Origin: Berghia stephanieae
Lineage: Eukaryota > Mollusca > Gastropoda > Nudibranchia > Aeolidiidae
Length of the DNA stretch: 64,000 nt
Reading direction: 5' to 3'
Assembly: GCA_034508935.3 (NCBI GenBank)
Contig: CM067449.1
Location: 38,698,546-38,762,545 of the forward strand
Part shown: piece by piece, positions 13,381-23,594 of the stretch
Layout: each line of letters begins with the position of its first letter
Numbering within the stretch: the stretch's first letter is position 1
Position numbers and translations under genes: made by a program
Notes under the pieces: model-generated
The model's database searches: none
What the model was told of the DNA's origin: nothing
The model's input: the letters and a program-made list of their open reading frames with translations, nothing else

Positions 13381-13521
13381 TTGGGCCAATATTTGATAGA
13401 AAAGAAAGACTTACAAAACTACGAGAACTATCCCATCTGGCGTCTAGAACCAAGCAATATGATACACAAGTTTGAACTTGTCATACAAGATGGGATTGTG
13501 CGGCACAAGGCTGTGGGAACG
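13381..13521 (+). CDS. QSER1-like gene, DUF4211-type domain exon 1
   Basis: The acceptor CTTTTCAG and donor ACG|GTAAGG bound 47 in-phase codons: GQYLIEKKDLQNYENYPIWR, then EPSNMIHKFELVIQDG. The 'NYPIWRLEP' and 'VIQDG' type text resembles the C-terminal domain shared by QSER1 and PRR12. This and the next eight exons form one continuous domain. Confidence 0.85.
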
Positions 13522-15830
13522 GTAAGGAATAGATTCCGCTTTCTTACTTCCACTTATACAGATTTATTTCCTTAATTTAGCCCTTAACCCCAATCGGAGC
13601 ATAGGCCATTTGACTCTTTTTTGGGGTGTCTTCTTCACCTGCTTCCATGCTCTGCAATTGTTGACAAATGTGTCTATCTTACTTAATCCTTATATTGATT
13701 TTGGCACCCCAATGTATTACCAAGTTGAGGTGGTTGGTCTCATTACTTACATTTCACATGTTTTTTCCCCCCTCAATTATCTATGTTGAACAAGTGAAAT
13801 GATTAAATAATATCAGATCTCTGAGGGAGGGGGGAGGAAATTCAGATTTTGATCTGTTGATTATCATACTTGAGAACTTGAAATTAAATTTAATTTGCAG
13901 TGCTAAGGGGGGGGGGGGGGGGGGGGGGGGGATAGGAGTCACCATAACTAGCTTTATAGATTAATAATGTGTCCTTATTGGGATTAGATAATGTCTAAAT
14001 TTCTTTTTCAACACCAAAAATAAAACTATAGTTTAACAATTCTAGATATAAAAAAAAAAAATTGTTCTACATGGGTTTTTGGGGGGTTTTTTTTTGGTAG
14101 TATTTGGTAGGTCTGGATTGTAGGAGCTTGCAACTTTTATATCTCTTACTGTCTAACCAAAACTTCACTTATGTTATCGTGAATACACAATGTATATTAT
14201 TCTATTGTCCTAAAGCTTCCATTCTCAGGCTCTCTTCAGTTTTTGTTAATAAAGAAATAAAAAGCTTTTCATTGACTATAAATAATCTCACTTCTACACA
14301 GATGGCCCCGTAAGGTGGGGCGTTCTTTCATCTTATTTACTCAATTCATTGAGATGGAAACTGTTCAAGTCTTTATACTGAAATTACCCACTTTTTGAAG
14401 GACAGCTGAAGCCTTGTTTTACTTTACGAGGCATTACTTGTGATATTACAAAGTATTACCTAGACCTGTAAATTCTCAGTCAATTAACTGAAATCAGTCA
14501 ATTTGTCAAATTCAAATATTTTTAAAAAGGAAAGAAAGAAAGAATTCATGAATCGTAGTCGAATGACCGTGAAGTAGTTAGGAATGTTCCACAGTGCTAC
14601 GCATAGCTCAAGGGCGTTTATATTTACGTTGGATATATTGCCAAGGCTAAGCGACGCTTCTTAGAATTGCTGTGTCTGAACACACCCCAGTGTATTTTCA
14701 CACAGCCTTTGTGAAATTATCTTTTCACTTTCCAACCCTGTCGTGATCCCAATGGTAGCCAATTTTAACTGAGCCGCCGAGCGATAAATTTCACTGTTTC
14801 GTCTAAGCCAAAATTGACCACATTTACTTGGTCGAGCCTAAAAGTATGAAAAAGTTTAATGTGAAAGCCGGAAGTGCGTTTTGAAGACACCTTCAAATCG
14901 AAAGTTTTTATTATTGCTACAAGCTCATCTCGATTGCCTCACATTGTAAACAAACTGGTTGACCGTTTCTTCACTGATGTGGGTAATTATGAGAAACAAT
15001 TGTAAGTAGCCTAATTAATTCCCACGTAAATTAGTTTTCTGCCATTTTTTTGCTCAAGTGAGCTTGCTGTTTACTATTCATCTCGATTCTTTGGATTTTT
15101 CTGATACGATACGAAAAGTTTCAGTCAATTTTTATAGAGCTCATTTACAGGTCTAATTACCATCTTGCTTTGGATGCAGAGACGGTGAACAGAGCATTAT
15201 CTATTATAACACAATCATTTGAATTAGACCAATAAAATATGGAACAGGAAATAGCTCCTTCCCTCAGCTTACAAACTTTCCAAAGAAGAGTGGGTAGCCT
15301 CCCTTGTCAATTTGAATGGACTTGGAGACAGGAAACCATTGGAATTGCTGGGACTTTTCAAAGCCCATCATTGACTTTTAACCCTCTCCTTACCACCTAC
15401 AGCAAAATCGTCACATCTGTTACGACACAATATACAGTTGTTCTTATTTAGATTTTTTTGTACCTCACTATGATCTTTGTTTAATTAATAAGAACATAAA
15501 GCTGTTTTGTAGAAAGATTGTTTGTTTCAAAAATCCATTTTTCTGCTGGATAAGCCTGACATTCTTGGGAAAATAATGAAATGGTCGGTAAGGATAGAGT
15601 TAATTATCTCATTTCTGCAGAAGACTTAAGTCCTTTTTTTTTTTTTAGTTTTGTTGCTGAAGTGGGTTTCCATAGATATCACTGCTTTTCCTTTTCTCTT
15701 CCTGTTTTTAAGAAAGAACAAAAATACTAATACTGTACTTATAGCATGCCTATGTAAGCTTAGATAGCCATGGAAATAAAATGTCAGTGGCAAACAGTGA
15801 TTTTAAAAATTTATATTCTTTGTCTCTCAG
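13522..15830 (+). other. Intron with a poly-G run and a MITE
   Basis: It contains a run of about 27 G at 13905-13931, the MITE at 14461-15155, and otherwise AT-rich sequence with no exon signal. Confidence 0.55.
14461..15155. mobile_element. MITE with ends TAGACCTGTAAAT and direct repeat ATTACC
   Basis: TAGACCTGTAAAT at the left is mirrored by ATTTACAGGTCTA at the right, about 695 bp apart. The six bases ATTACC stand directly outside both ends, as a target duplication would. CAGTCAATT motifs lie just inside both ends. No transposase frame is present. The superfamily is uncertain: the duplication would be 6-8 bp, so hAT-like is possible. Confidence 0.7.
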
Positions 15831-15967
15831 TATTCAACATGGATGAAATCCATGTTCAGTCAGTTTGAGCCCATCAAGGTGAATGAACTTGTGGTGAAGG
15901 GAAAGTCTGATTCTGTGTTGGTGCAAGTGCTTGATGAGTATCAACCTAAAGTACCCACCGATGGAAA
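15831..15967 (+). CDS. QSER1-like gene, DUF4211-type domain exon 2
   Basis: TCTCTCAG acceptor and AAA|GTAAGT donor; phase 0 in, phase 2 out. It encodes YSTWMKSMFSQFEPIKVNEL and KSDSVLVQVLDEYQPKVP. A QFEPI... KSDSVL-EY-P pattern is what I recall of this region in vertebrate QSER1. Confidence 0.85.
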
Positions 15968-16261
15968 GTAAGTAAAGAGGATAAGTAATAAATGATATTA
16001 ATAATAATAAGAAGAATGATAATAATAATAATGATAACGACAACAACACAAGAAGATATTAGAATCTTTTTGGATTACTGTTCTCTTCAGATATAAAAAT
16101 TTTGTTCCATTCATTAAAATAATTCTAGCCAATTCATACAATCTATTGATCCGGGATGCAAGTTGCCGACTCCTGTGATCGCTGCTTGCATCCTGTAATC
16201 CAGCGAATACATCCCAGGTCTTCACAGCTTTACTCAGTAAACCCCACCCCACCAAGAGTAA

Positions 16262-16357
16262 ATACTAATAATAATAATAATAATAATAATGATAATAACG
16301 ATTCTTCTACTTCTACTACTACCACTAATACACTATTACTACTACTAGTACTAGAAT

Positions 16358-16405
<48 letters not shown>

Positions 16406-17258
16406 AGTCCACTCCGGATAATCGCAACTCAGTTAATTGCAACTTTCGGTTAATCGCAACATTTCCCAAGAAACGGAATTAATTCTATATAAAAGTCACT
16501 GGTTAATTGCAACAAACTTCGGTTAATTGCAACAATTTTTTGCCCTCAAAAGTGGTAAATTCAAGAAATCAATCTAACAAAATATCATGATTAAATTTCA
16601 TCATGGAAGAAATTGTGATAAGTTGAAAAATCGAGAGTGAGCGGGATTTAATGCTACAGTATTGTGTCACCACTTTATTAGAGAGACAAAAGAGGGGCTT
16701 TGCACCATGTGTTTGTGATGTAATCTGTGGCCATTAGATAGGAGGCGAGGGGGCTGGGCATAGTCTTTACAACAGGTAGATAATGAGAGTTGTAAAGAGA
16801 GACTGAGCGATGTCCTTTGTTTTGGGATTGACAATTGTGCATTGTGATCATTGAGTTTGGTGAAAGCTCTATTGTCTCTCATCACGGCTAAACTATTTGA
16901 TTCTTACAAATGTTAAGAACAAAAGAGTGAATGTTAATCCAATCTGAATAAGACGGCGACTTGCATTAAAGCTGCTTTTGCTTGACAAATCTATACAGGG
17001 CTGTCATATGGGTTTTTTATTCAATCATATTGCTCAGTCTGTGGTGGACTAAGAACAATGTTCACAACTGGTTTGTGTTTACCCCTAATGTGTAAAATGT
17101 TGCAGTAGTAGACAAGACACTCAGCTTTGGTTAATTGCAACCGGTTAATCGCAACATTTTCGCTGATCCCAAGGTGTTGCGATTATCCGGAGTGGACTGT
17201 ACTACTACTGCTGCTGCTTCCACTACTAATACTACTACTACTACTACAATTACTATTT

Positions 17259-17313
<55 letters not shown>

Positions 17314-17355
17314 CACTACTACTACTACTAAAACTACTACTACTACGGTGGTAAC
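16262..17355 (+). repeat. (AAT)n and (CTA)n microsatellite split by a transposon
   Basis: (AAT)n at about 16262-16300 and (CTA)n at 16310-16404 are followed, after a 795-bp insertion, by more CTA-type repeat at 17200-17345. The two halves are evidently one array that the element entered at a TA. Confidence 0.85.
16405..17199. mobile_element. Tigger/pogo-type MITE, ends CAGTCCACTCCGG
   Basis: CAGTCCACTCCGGATAATCG at the left end is perfectly mirrored at the right (24-bp inverted repeats), with TA on both outer sides as in Tc1/mariner-pogo insertions. Inside each end are direct copies of a TIR-like core, GGTTAATYGCAAC: four on the left (about 16430-16530) and two on the right (about 17130-17155). 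There is no coding capacity. Confidence 0.9.
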
Positions 17356-17392
17356 TGTCATTATTAACCCTTTTATCTTTCCCGTTGATCAG

Positions 17393-17508
17393 GTTGATAC
17401 AACAATATGAAGACGATCCTCTTGTGGAGTCGTTTAACATCTACTTACAAGTATTTATTAGCCAGGCTCTGGAGCCAACATTTTTAAAGTGTATCCTGGA
17501 TATGGGTG
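17393..17508 (+). CDS. QSER1-like gene, DUF4211-type domain exon 3
   Basis: Acceptor TTGATCAG and donor GGTG|GTGAGT; phase 2 in, phase 1 out. It encodes LIQQYEDDPLVESFNIYLQV and SQALEPTFLKCILDMG, a helical-looking core segment of the domain. Confidence 0.85.
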
Positions 17509-17699
17509 GTGAGTGAAATTGCCTTCATCTTGGTCTGATAAGTAAATCAAAGAAGAAATATACACGCATATTTATATGGCATAGTGCCGTGAATATTCAG
17601 TATGCGTCACAATTCATTCTTCCAATAGGCCGCATGGAACTAAATTTCCATTTCATTCGTACAAGTCAACTGTTAAATGTCCTTTGTGCCTATAGAGAA

Positions 17700-17787
17700 A
17701 TCAGGGAGCAGGAACCAGTGTAAGATAAAGATCTGAACAAGTGTGTATGAAACAGTGCCAGACAAAGCAAGAAAGAAAAATACAAGA
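17700..17787 (+). repeat. Solo arm of the foldback element seen at 47950-48190
   Basis: GGGAGCAGGAACCAGTGTAA, then GATCTGAACAAGTGTGTATG and AAGCAAGAAAGAAAAA, match one arm of the palindromic element near 48 kb. Only one arm is found here, directly abutting a SINE family B tail. Confidence 0.7.
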
Positions 17788-17788
17788 T

Positions 17789-17884
17789 GCTTTAATTGTA
17801 ATTCTAGAATTTTTATACTATCACATTTCCTGCCTTTTTACTGGTGTTGATATCACCTTAAAACTGTAAAGCCCTTTAAAAACC
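17789..17884 (+). mobile_element. SINE family B, 3' fragment
   Basis: It matches the family's 3' part: GCTTTAATTGTAATTCTAGA, then CCTTTTTACTGGTGTTGATA, then a GTAAAGCCCTTTAAAA tail. Confidence 0.75.
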
Positions 17885-18015
17885 TTGCTTTTATATTGCG
17901 CAATATCCACTAATCGTGCTCAAAGCACTTTACAAAGGGTCCCTGACCAACAGCAACAAGTAACATGTAGAACAAGACATGGCACCTGTTAGGCGATATT
18001 TCAATTTTTTTATTT
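17882..18015 (-). mobile_element. SINE family A, 3' fragment
   Basis: It has TTTATATTGCGCAATATCCA, GCTCAAAGCACTTTACAAAG, GGTCCCTGACCAACAGCAAC and GGCACCTGTTAGGCGATATT, the same order as the full copy at 58072-58382. It follows the family B tail directly. Confidence 0.8.
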
Positions 18016-18579
18016 GGCAGAGACAGCGCCGTTAACAGCCAAGACCATTATTGTAAAAGTATAAAATAAATTTATCTCCAAATACCTCTTTGGATTATGA
18101 GGAGATGACTGTAGTGAAGAATCAGGATTTCTTGTCAGAGTTGCAGCTGTTGGTGGGTTCTATCATGTAGAGGATAAAAAGGGATCCCAATTTCTCATTT
18201 GCTGGATCACTCATCTTGCAAACAAAAAATAGTCCGGAGTCTGCAATCTAGGTTTGGTTCTTACCCCTCTCTTCATCAAGCAATGATTGAAAATTTAGGT
18301 CGGTTAGAGCAGCTGAAAGAACTTGGTTTTAGATGATTGTCCTATCCAAATGGTCGCGGGCAATTGTTTTTGTCAGTTTAATACTGCATAACCCGGGGCA
18401 GATTCTGGCTGTATGTTCTGTTTGTCTCTCAAGATCTTTTTTTTTTTTCTCTTTCCCTTTCATATAGTGGATAAAGAGATATTTATTTTGATCTTAAGCA
18501 ATCTGGGATACTTGGAGTATGTGGGATAACTAGCAATAGACTGTAGCAGTTGTTCTAATAATGACCTTGTTCTCCACAG

Positions 18580-18677
18580 AGTCATTTTACCTTGACCCTT
18601 TGAATAACATTGACAGTCTGGTGGATGCCAAGGTGAAAGAGTTGGCAGAGATTGTCAAATGGAAACCTAAATTCCAG
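18580..18677 (+). CDS. QSER1-like gene, DUF4211-type domain exon 4
   Basis: CTCCACAG acceptor and CAG|GTTTGT donor; phase 1 in, phase 0 out. It encodes ESFYLDPLNNIDSLVDAKVK, then a segment ending in VKWKPKFQ. The 'Y-DPLN-ID-LV' and 'WKPKF' elements resemble the vertebrate domain ('ALNAID', 'WRPKF' in my memory). Confidence 0.85.
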
Positions 18678-19347
18678 GTTTGTACAACATTTTAGTGTTT
18701 GCTGTGTTAATTTCATTTTTTTTTTTTTTTTGCTGGGGGGGGGGGGGGGGGGGGGGGGGGGGTATTGGGAGGAAGATCTCCGCACTTTTAGTTGAATAAA
18801 TCCTTTTCATTAATTGGTAATGAACAATGTTATTTTTAATAAATTCTTTTCTTGGTTTGCTTGTTTTTTTTTGGGGAGTTTTTTTTTTTTAAACTTCTCC
18901 ACAACAACAAACGTCATGACTTTCTATTTATCGGTTCAAACGTAATTTGTGTATTGAATGATCAGATGGTATCTCTCATTAGTTTTATTTTACTCGATTT
19001 AAAATATTTAAATGGAAAAAAAAATGGCAGAGGACATGAATTAATTTATGGTATACATTAACATTTTAGGGATAATGGGAAGCGTACAGATTGCCTACTT
19101 TCAAGAAATTGTTTATGATTTTTTAAAGTTGAAAAACATTTTTTACATTAACAATGGAAGGTGGCGATTAGATAACATTTTTTACAGTTTTAGTATAAGG
19201 AAAGAACGGTTCTAAAAGCTTTTTTACAATTTTGACGTGCAAAAGCTATTCAATTATTTAATTTTTTTACTATTTTTATATGAATGGAAAAGACTCTCAA
19301 ATTATTATATTGTATGATTGATTTACATGTTGTTTATTTTATTGTAG

Positions 19348-19412
19348 GATGTGTTACACAAGTGTCCCTTGTAAAGGAAATCGACCGTCCTAATCTGAAG
19401 CAAGCTTGTCAG
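19348..19412 (+). CDS. QSER1-like gene, DUF4211-type domain exon 5 (one base short)
   Basis: ATTGTAG acceptor and CAG|GTTGGT donor fit, but the exon is 65 nt where phase needs 66. It starts as DVLHKCPL and continues as VKEIDRPNLKQACQ in the next frame. One extra C in the CCC run at 19366-19368 would restore frame into the following phase-0 exon. Sequence undercall is likeliest. Confidence 0.7.
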
Positions 19413-19445
19413 GTTGGTTTCAAATTGTAGTTTTTCTTTATCTGT

Positions 19446-20118
19446 CAGGGCTGAGAATCTTTCGCCTAAATGGTGGTTTATCTCCGCTCATCACCATCAC
19501 TATTCCGCCTTTTAAAAAGGCTCACCACAACCATTACATCAACATCCCTATCACTACTACTTTTACAACCACCACCTGTACTACAACAACCATCACATCA
19601 TCATTCCTATCACCACCACCACCACATCATCATCCCCCACGACCACTACTACTACCTACAACCACCACCACATCATCATCCCTACCACCACTACTACAAC
19701 AACCACCACTACATCATCATTCCTACTACCAATACAAATACATCCTCCACCACCACATCATCCCAACTATCTTACTACAACCACCCCACATCATCCCTAC
19801 CACAACTATTACAACCACCACCACACCATCATTCCCAACACCTCTACAGCTACAACCACCATATCATCATCCTTATCACGACCCTACTACAACCACCATC
19901 ACATCATCATCCCTACCGCCATCTTTTCTTACTACTACTACAATATGTTGTAATTACACTCTCAAATTTTGAAATTCCTCCAAGTGGTGTCAGAAATTAT
20001 TGCGAGACACATTTTTGATTGCATCTCAGTAAATTTTTAATGAAATTCAAATTTATACGTTATCGTCGCATAGATAGGTCTTGAACTCCATTTTTGTGAC
20101 CAGTCATTCTCACCCCTG
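19446..20118. mobile_element. CAGGG-ended non-autonomous element carrying the triplet minisatellite
   Basis: The left end CAGGGCTGAGAATCTTTC is mirrored by GACCAGTCATTCTCACCCCTG, so the ends share CAGGG-TGAGAAT. Between them lies about 430 bp of CCA/CTA/ATC minisatellite, then a unique segment with TTCCTCCAAGTGGTGTCAGA. Right-end copies recur at 4965-5113 and 22885-23035. The CAGGG start is typical of hAT elements, but I see no clear 8-bp duplication. Confidence 0.6.
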
Positions 20119-20119
20119 A

Positions 20120-20275
20120 ACCATCATGACATCATCACCATCTCTACCACAACTACCACCACTACGACAGCAACTATCACATCATCATCAGTAACACCAT
20201 CTCCATAACCACATCATCACTGCCCTCATTGTAATCAGTACCACCTCTAGTGCAAGCACCACTATCACATCATCT
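20120..20275 (+). repeat. CCA/CTA/ATC composite minisatellite
   Basis: A further block of the same triplet repeat follows the right end of the CAGGG element, as also happens at 5105. Confidence 0.7.
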
Positions 20276-20279
20276 TCCT

Positions 20280-20622
20280 GGTGGGATCTTTTTTCTGGCC
20301 GGATTCATTGGCACGGAGGGAAACAATTAAATGTATAGTCGTGTTTGGGAGATGATATATTTGTCCTCATATATCATCTCTCTTTTGTGTGACGTTAGAT
20401 TTGTTGTTCTAAATTTTGTATTTCTCTCACAAGGATTCTGTGCTTGTGTCTTGGTGAGACTTTTAGGTGACTCAAACTAACTACATTGATAGTTTGATCT
20501 TGGAGTCCGTTTGTGAGCCCTATTTGAACCAGTCACTTTTTCTCCGGTGCTTTTGATCTTACTTAAATCTATTTTTTTTTACAGCCCCATATATATTTTA
20601 AGTGCCGCTGAAATGACCTCCA
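20280..20622 (+). mobile_element. SINE family B, diverged copy
   Basis: Recognised by GGAGGGAAACAATTAAATGT, TTGGGAGATGATATATTTGT, GAGACTTTTAGGTGACTCAA and AGTGCCGCTGAAATGACCTC in family order. The head and the AAAC tail are lost. Confidence 0.6.
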
Positions 20623-20639
20623 AACATATACACGTGCTC

Positions 20640-20728
20640 ACACAAATCAATAAAGTTCACTCAGTGTCTTAAGTCTCGTTAATTTTTCACTTTCATTTTT
20701 CTGTACTCATCACTACATTCACTTTGAG

Positions 20729-20795
<67 letters not shown>

Positions 20796-20836
20796 TCTCT
20801 TCTCTTCTCTCTCTCTCTCTCTCTCTCTCCTCCTCT

Positions 20837-20894
<58 letters not shown>

Positions 20895-20984
20895 ACACAC
20901 ACACACACACACAAATCAGTAAAGTGCACCCAGTTCTTTAGCCTCGATACGTTTTCACTTTTAATCGTCATGTACTTAACAATG

Positions 20985-21045
<61 letters not shown>

Positions 21046-21285
21046 TCAGTAAAGTGCACCGAGTTCTTTAGCCTCAATAAGTTTTCAGTTTTTATCTTCA
21101 TGTACTTAACATTGATACCCACACACACACACACATACACAAATCAGTAAAGTGCATCCAGTTCTTTAGCCTCAATAAGTTTTCAGTTTTCATGTTCATG
21201 TACTTAACAATGCTACACACACACACCAACATACACACACACCAACATACACACACACACACACACACAGAGGATTCAATTAAAA
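20640..21285 (+). repeat. Minisatellite with internal (CT)n and (CA)n tracts
   Basis: A unit near 100-130 bp repeats about four times, each with AAATCAGTAAAGTGCACC, GTTCTTTAGCCTC, TTTTCA-TTTT and CATGTACTTAACA, then a (CA)n tract. The starts are near 20644, 20912, 21044 and 21141. Long (CT)n tracts lie at 20731-20890. Frames across it give only repeat peptides. Confidence 0.85.
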
Positions 21286-21412
21286 TATTAATTTCCTGGC
21301 AATTGCCAACATGAAACAAACGTTAAATTAATATTTCCGATTAACAAATAAAGCACATACACACCTAACAATAAAATTCACTCTCTGTACCTATCACTAT
21401 ATTCACTTTGAG

Positions 21413-21417
<5 letters not shown>

Positions 21418-21447
<30 letters not shown>

Positions 21448-21449
21448 CC

Positions 21450-21498
<49 letters not shown>

Positions 21499-21535
21499 TT
21501 CTCTCACTCTCTCTGTGTCTCTCTCTCACTCACAC
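21418..21535 (+). repeat. (CT)n microsatellite
   Basis: Imperfect CT repeat with CCC and CACACA interruptions, directly before a SINE family B copy. Confidence 0.9.
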
Positions 21536-21536
21536 A

Positions 21537-22060
21537 CACCTGGGTGGGGTTCCTGACCTCCCATAGTGGGCAAGGGGGTACATACTATGTCTTCTATCCC
21601 CTTATATCTGTTTTCCAACATGCTTTCTGTCTTTGTCTTGGAATGAGATTGCTTGGTTTTGTCCTGGCCCTGGCCAGAGTCCTAACTGGAAGGGAAACAG
21701 TCAAATGCACACTTATTGTTTTGGGAGATGATATTTTTTTCCTTGTAAATCATCTCTCTGTTATGTATTATTATATTTGTTATTTTGAATGTATAATGTA
21801 AGCATTTGAGTGTATTACTTTTTGTGCCCGGATGAGACTTATAGGTGATCTCAAACTAGGTACATTGGTGGTATGCTCTTGGAATCTACATCTGATCCCT
21901 TTTTGTTCCGTTTCCCTGTGTCTTACTTTTCCTTGGGTGCTTTAATTGTAATTCTAGAACTTTTTACTATCCCATTTTCTTCCTTTTTACTGGCGCTGAT
22001 ATAACCTAAATGTGTTGCAAGCGACGTAAACCCCTGAAAACAAACAAACAAAACACACAC
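21537..22060 (+). mobile_element. SINE family B, near full-length copy
   Basis: It begins CTGGGTGGGGTTCCTGACCT, a tRNA B-box-like head (GGTTCCTGACCTCC), runs through CCCATAGTGGGCAAGG, TTGGGAGATGATATTTTT, GAGACTTATAGGTGATCTCA and GCTTTAATTGTAATTCTAGA, and ends in GCAAGCGACGTAAACCCCTG plus an AAAC-rich tail. It is about 520 bp. Confidence 0.85.
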
Positions 22061-22149
22061 AAACACACACTATCATTCCTTCTGTCAGACAAACCTAAAT
22101 CTATAAAGTGGATCATATCCTTTTCACATCAGCCATCATTCTCTCTTTT

Positions 22150-22510
22150 CACGTTCAAGTACACACCTTATCACCACCACCACCACCACTATCATCATCA
22201 TCACTGCCACTACTACTACAACCACCACCATCGCCACTCCATCATTTCATGAAGCACCACCATTACTACAACCACCTCCACCACATCATCATCATCACCA
22301 TCATTGCCACCACCTCTACGACATCATCACAACACTATCACCATTAAAACAACAATCACTACCACATCCTTACCACCACTACTACAACCTCCTCCAACAC
22401 AACAATATCACCACCACCACTTCTGCAACCACCACAACCACATACATTATCATTACTGCCACCACTACAACAGCCACCATCATATCATTATTACCACCAC
22501 ACCTACCATT
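22150..22510 (+). repeat. CCA/CTA/ATC composite minisatellite
   Basis: The same triplet repeat, strand and style as the block at 3900-4960. It is followed at 22545-22695 by the dispersed segment with GAGCCAAATTTTAAGTTGGC, which also follows the hairpin at 5.4 kb. Confidence 0.8.
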
Positions 22511-22754
22511 CAAGTTAATATTTTATACGTCATAAATTGGTTTTGGAACTTTACTTGATTTGAAACAAAGGGTATTAGGATGATTATAGATCTCAATAGA
22601 TTATATTTTGTTTGCAGAAATTCCTGTTTAAGCATTGAAATTGTTCGGAATTGTTTCTGAAATTTATGTGAGCCAAATTTTAAGTTGGCGTCTCTGGTCA
22701 ACTTGAAACAATGGGATTTGGGCATTAGTGAATCTGTGAATACGGGAGATGTAT

Positions 22755-23035
22755 CTGGCAACTACCACTACTACTACAACCATCATCACATCATCATCCT
22801 TACCACAACTACTACAACCACCACCACATCATTATCGCTACCACTCCCATTACTACAACCACCATGTTATAATTACACTTTCAGTTTTTGAAATTCCTCC
22901 GAGTGATGTCAGAAATTGCTGGGAGACACATTTTGGATTGAAATTTAAATTTATAGGTTATTTTTGCATGGATGGTTCTTGATTTAAGCGCTGAAAAATT
23001 TCCTCCTTTTTAGTGACCAGTCATTGTCACCCCTG
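22755..23035 (+). repeat. Short minisatellite block plus CAGGG-element right end
   Basis: Just over 100 bp of triplet repeat is followed by TTCCTCCGAGTGATGTCAGA and ends GTGACCAGTCATTGTCACCC, the same right end as at 20.1 kb. Confidence 0.7.
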
Positions 23036-23401
23036 ATCTGTGGTCCTCATCAAAAAGTAGTCCTTCAGAGCCATTAGGCCCATGGAGCTGGAGTTTATCC
23101 TGGTTTATATGGCTTGAAATGGACAATGGCAATTGCTTGCTATCCTTTGTATAGGATGCTATCGCAAAGTACTTTCTGCCAGATCTATCAGATTGAGCTA
23201 CCCATCCACTGCAGGGTAAACAGGTGGATCAGAGAAAAATCTCGATTTTCTATTTTTTATCTATGTATATTCCATTGAGAATGGATAAAGTCAACCAATC
23301 TTTCCTTTTCGGCAATGTTGACTTTATTAGGATTCTATTGATTCTATTGTAGTTAGATTTGAAAACTTTATCTATCTGCTTTTTTAAAATTTATCTTCCA
23401 G

Positions 23402-23512
23402 GCCTGTGAAAATTCAAGTCCCCCCACAATCAAGTCTGTTTTACTAAGTGGTAATGCCTATGACAGAAAACTTTTAACTGATATCCAGGGTTCGGGAACA
23501 GATGTGGCGCAG
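23402..23512 (+). CDS. QSER1-like gene, DUF4211-type domain exon 6
   Basis: CTTCCAG acceptor, CAG|GTAATT donor, phase 0 both sides. It encodes ACENSSPPTIKSVLLSGNAY, then DRKLLTDIQG. The 'LSG-AYDR-LL' motif resembles the vertebrate domain ('LSGRTYDR' in my memory). Confidence 0.85.
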
Positions 23513-23594
23513 GTAATTTTAAATATTACAAAACATCTTTTTTACTAGTTTTTCTTTCAAATCACCATTACATAAAACACACTTGCTTGTCTAA

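Larger units (their letters stand above)
19413..23401 (+). other. Intron rich in satellites and SINEs
   Basis: No exon is evident. Contents are a CAGGG-ended element with minisatellite, (CT)n/(CA)n arrays, SINE family B copies and further minisatellite blocks, listed separately. The stretch 23040-23400 shows nothing I recognise. Confidence 0.5.
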
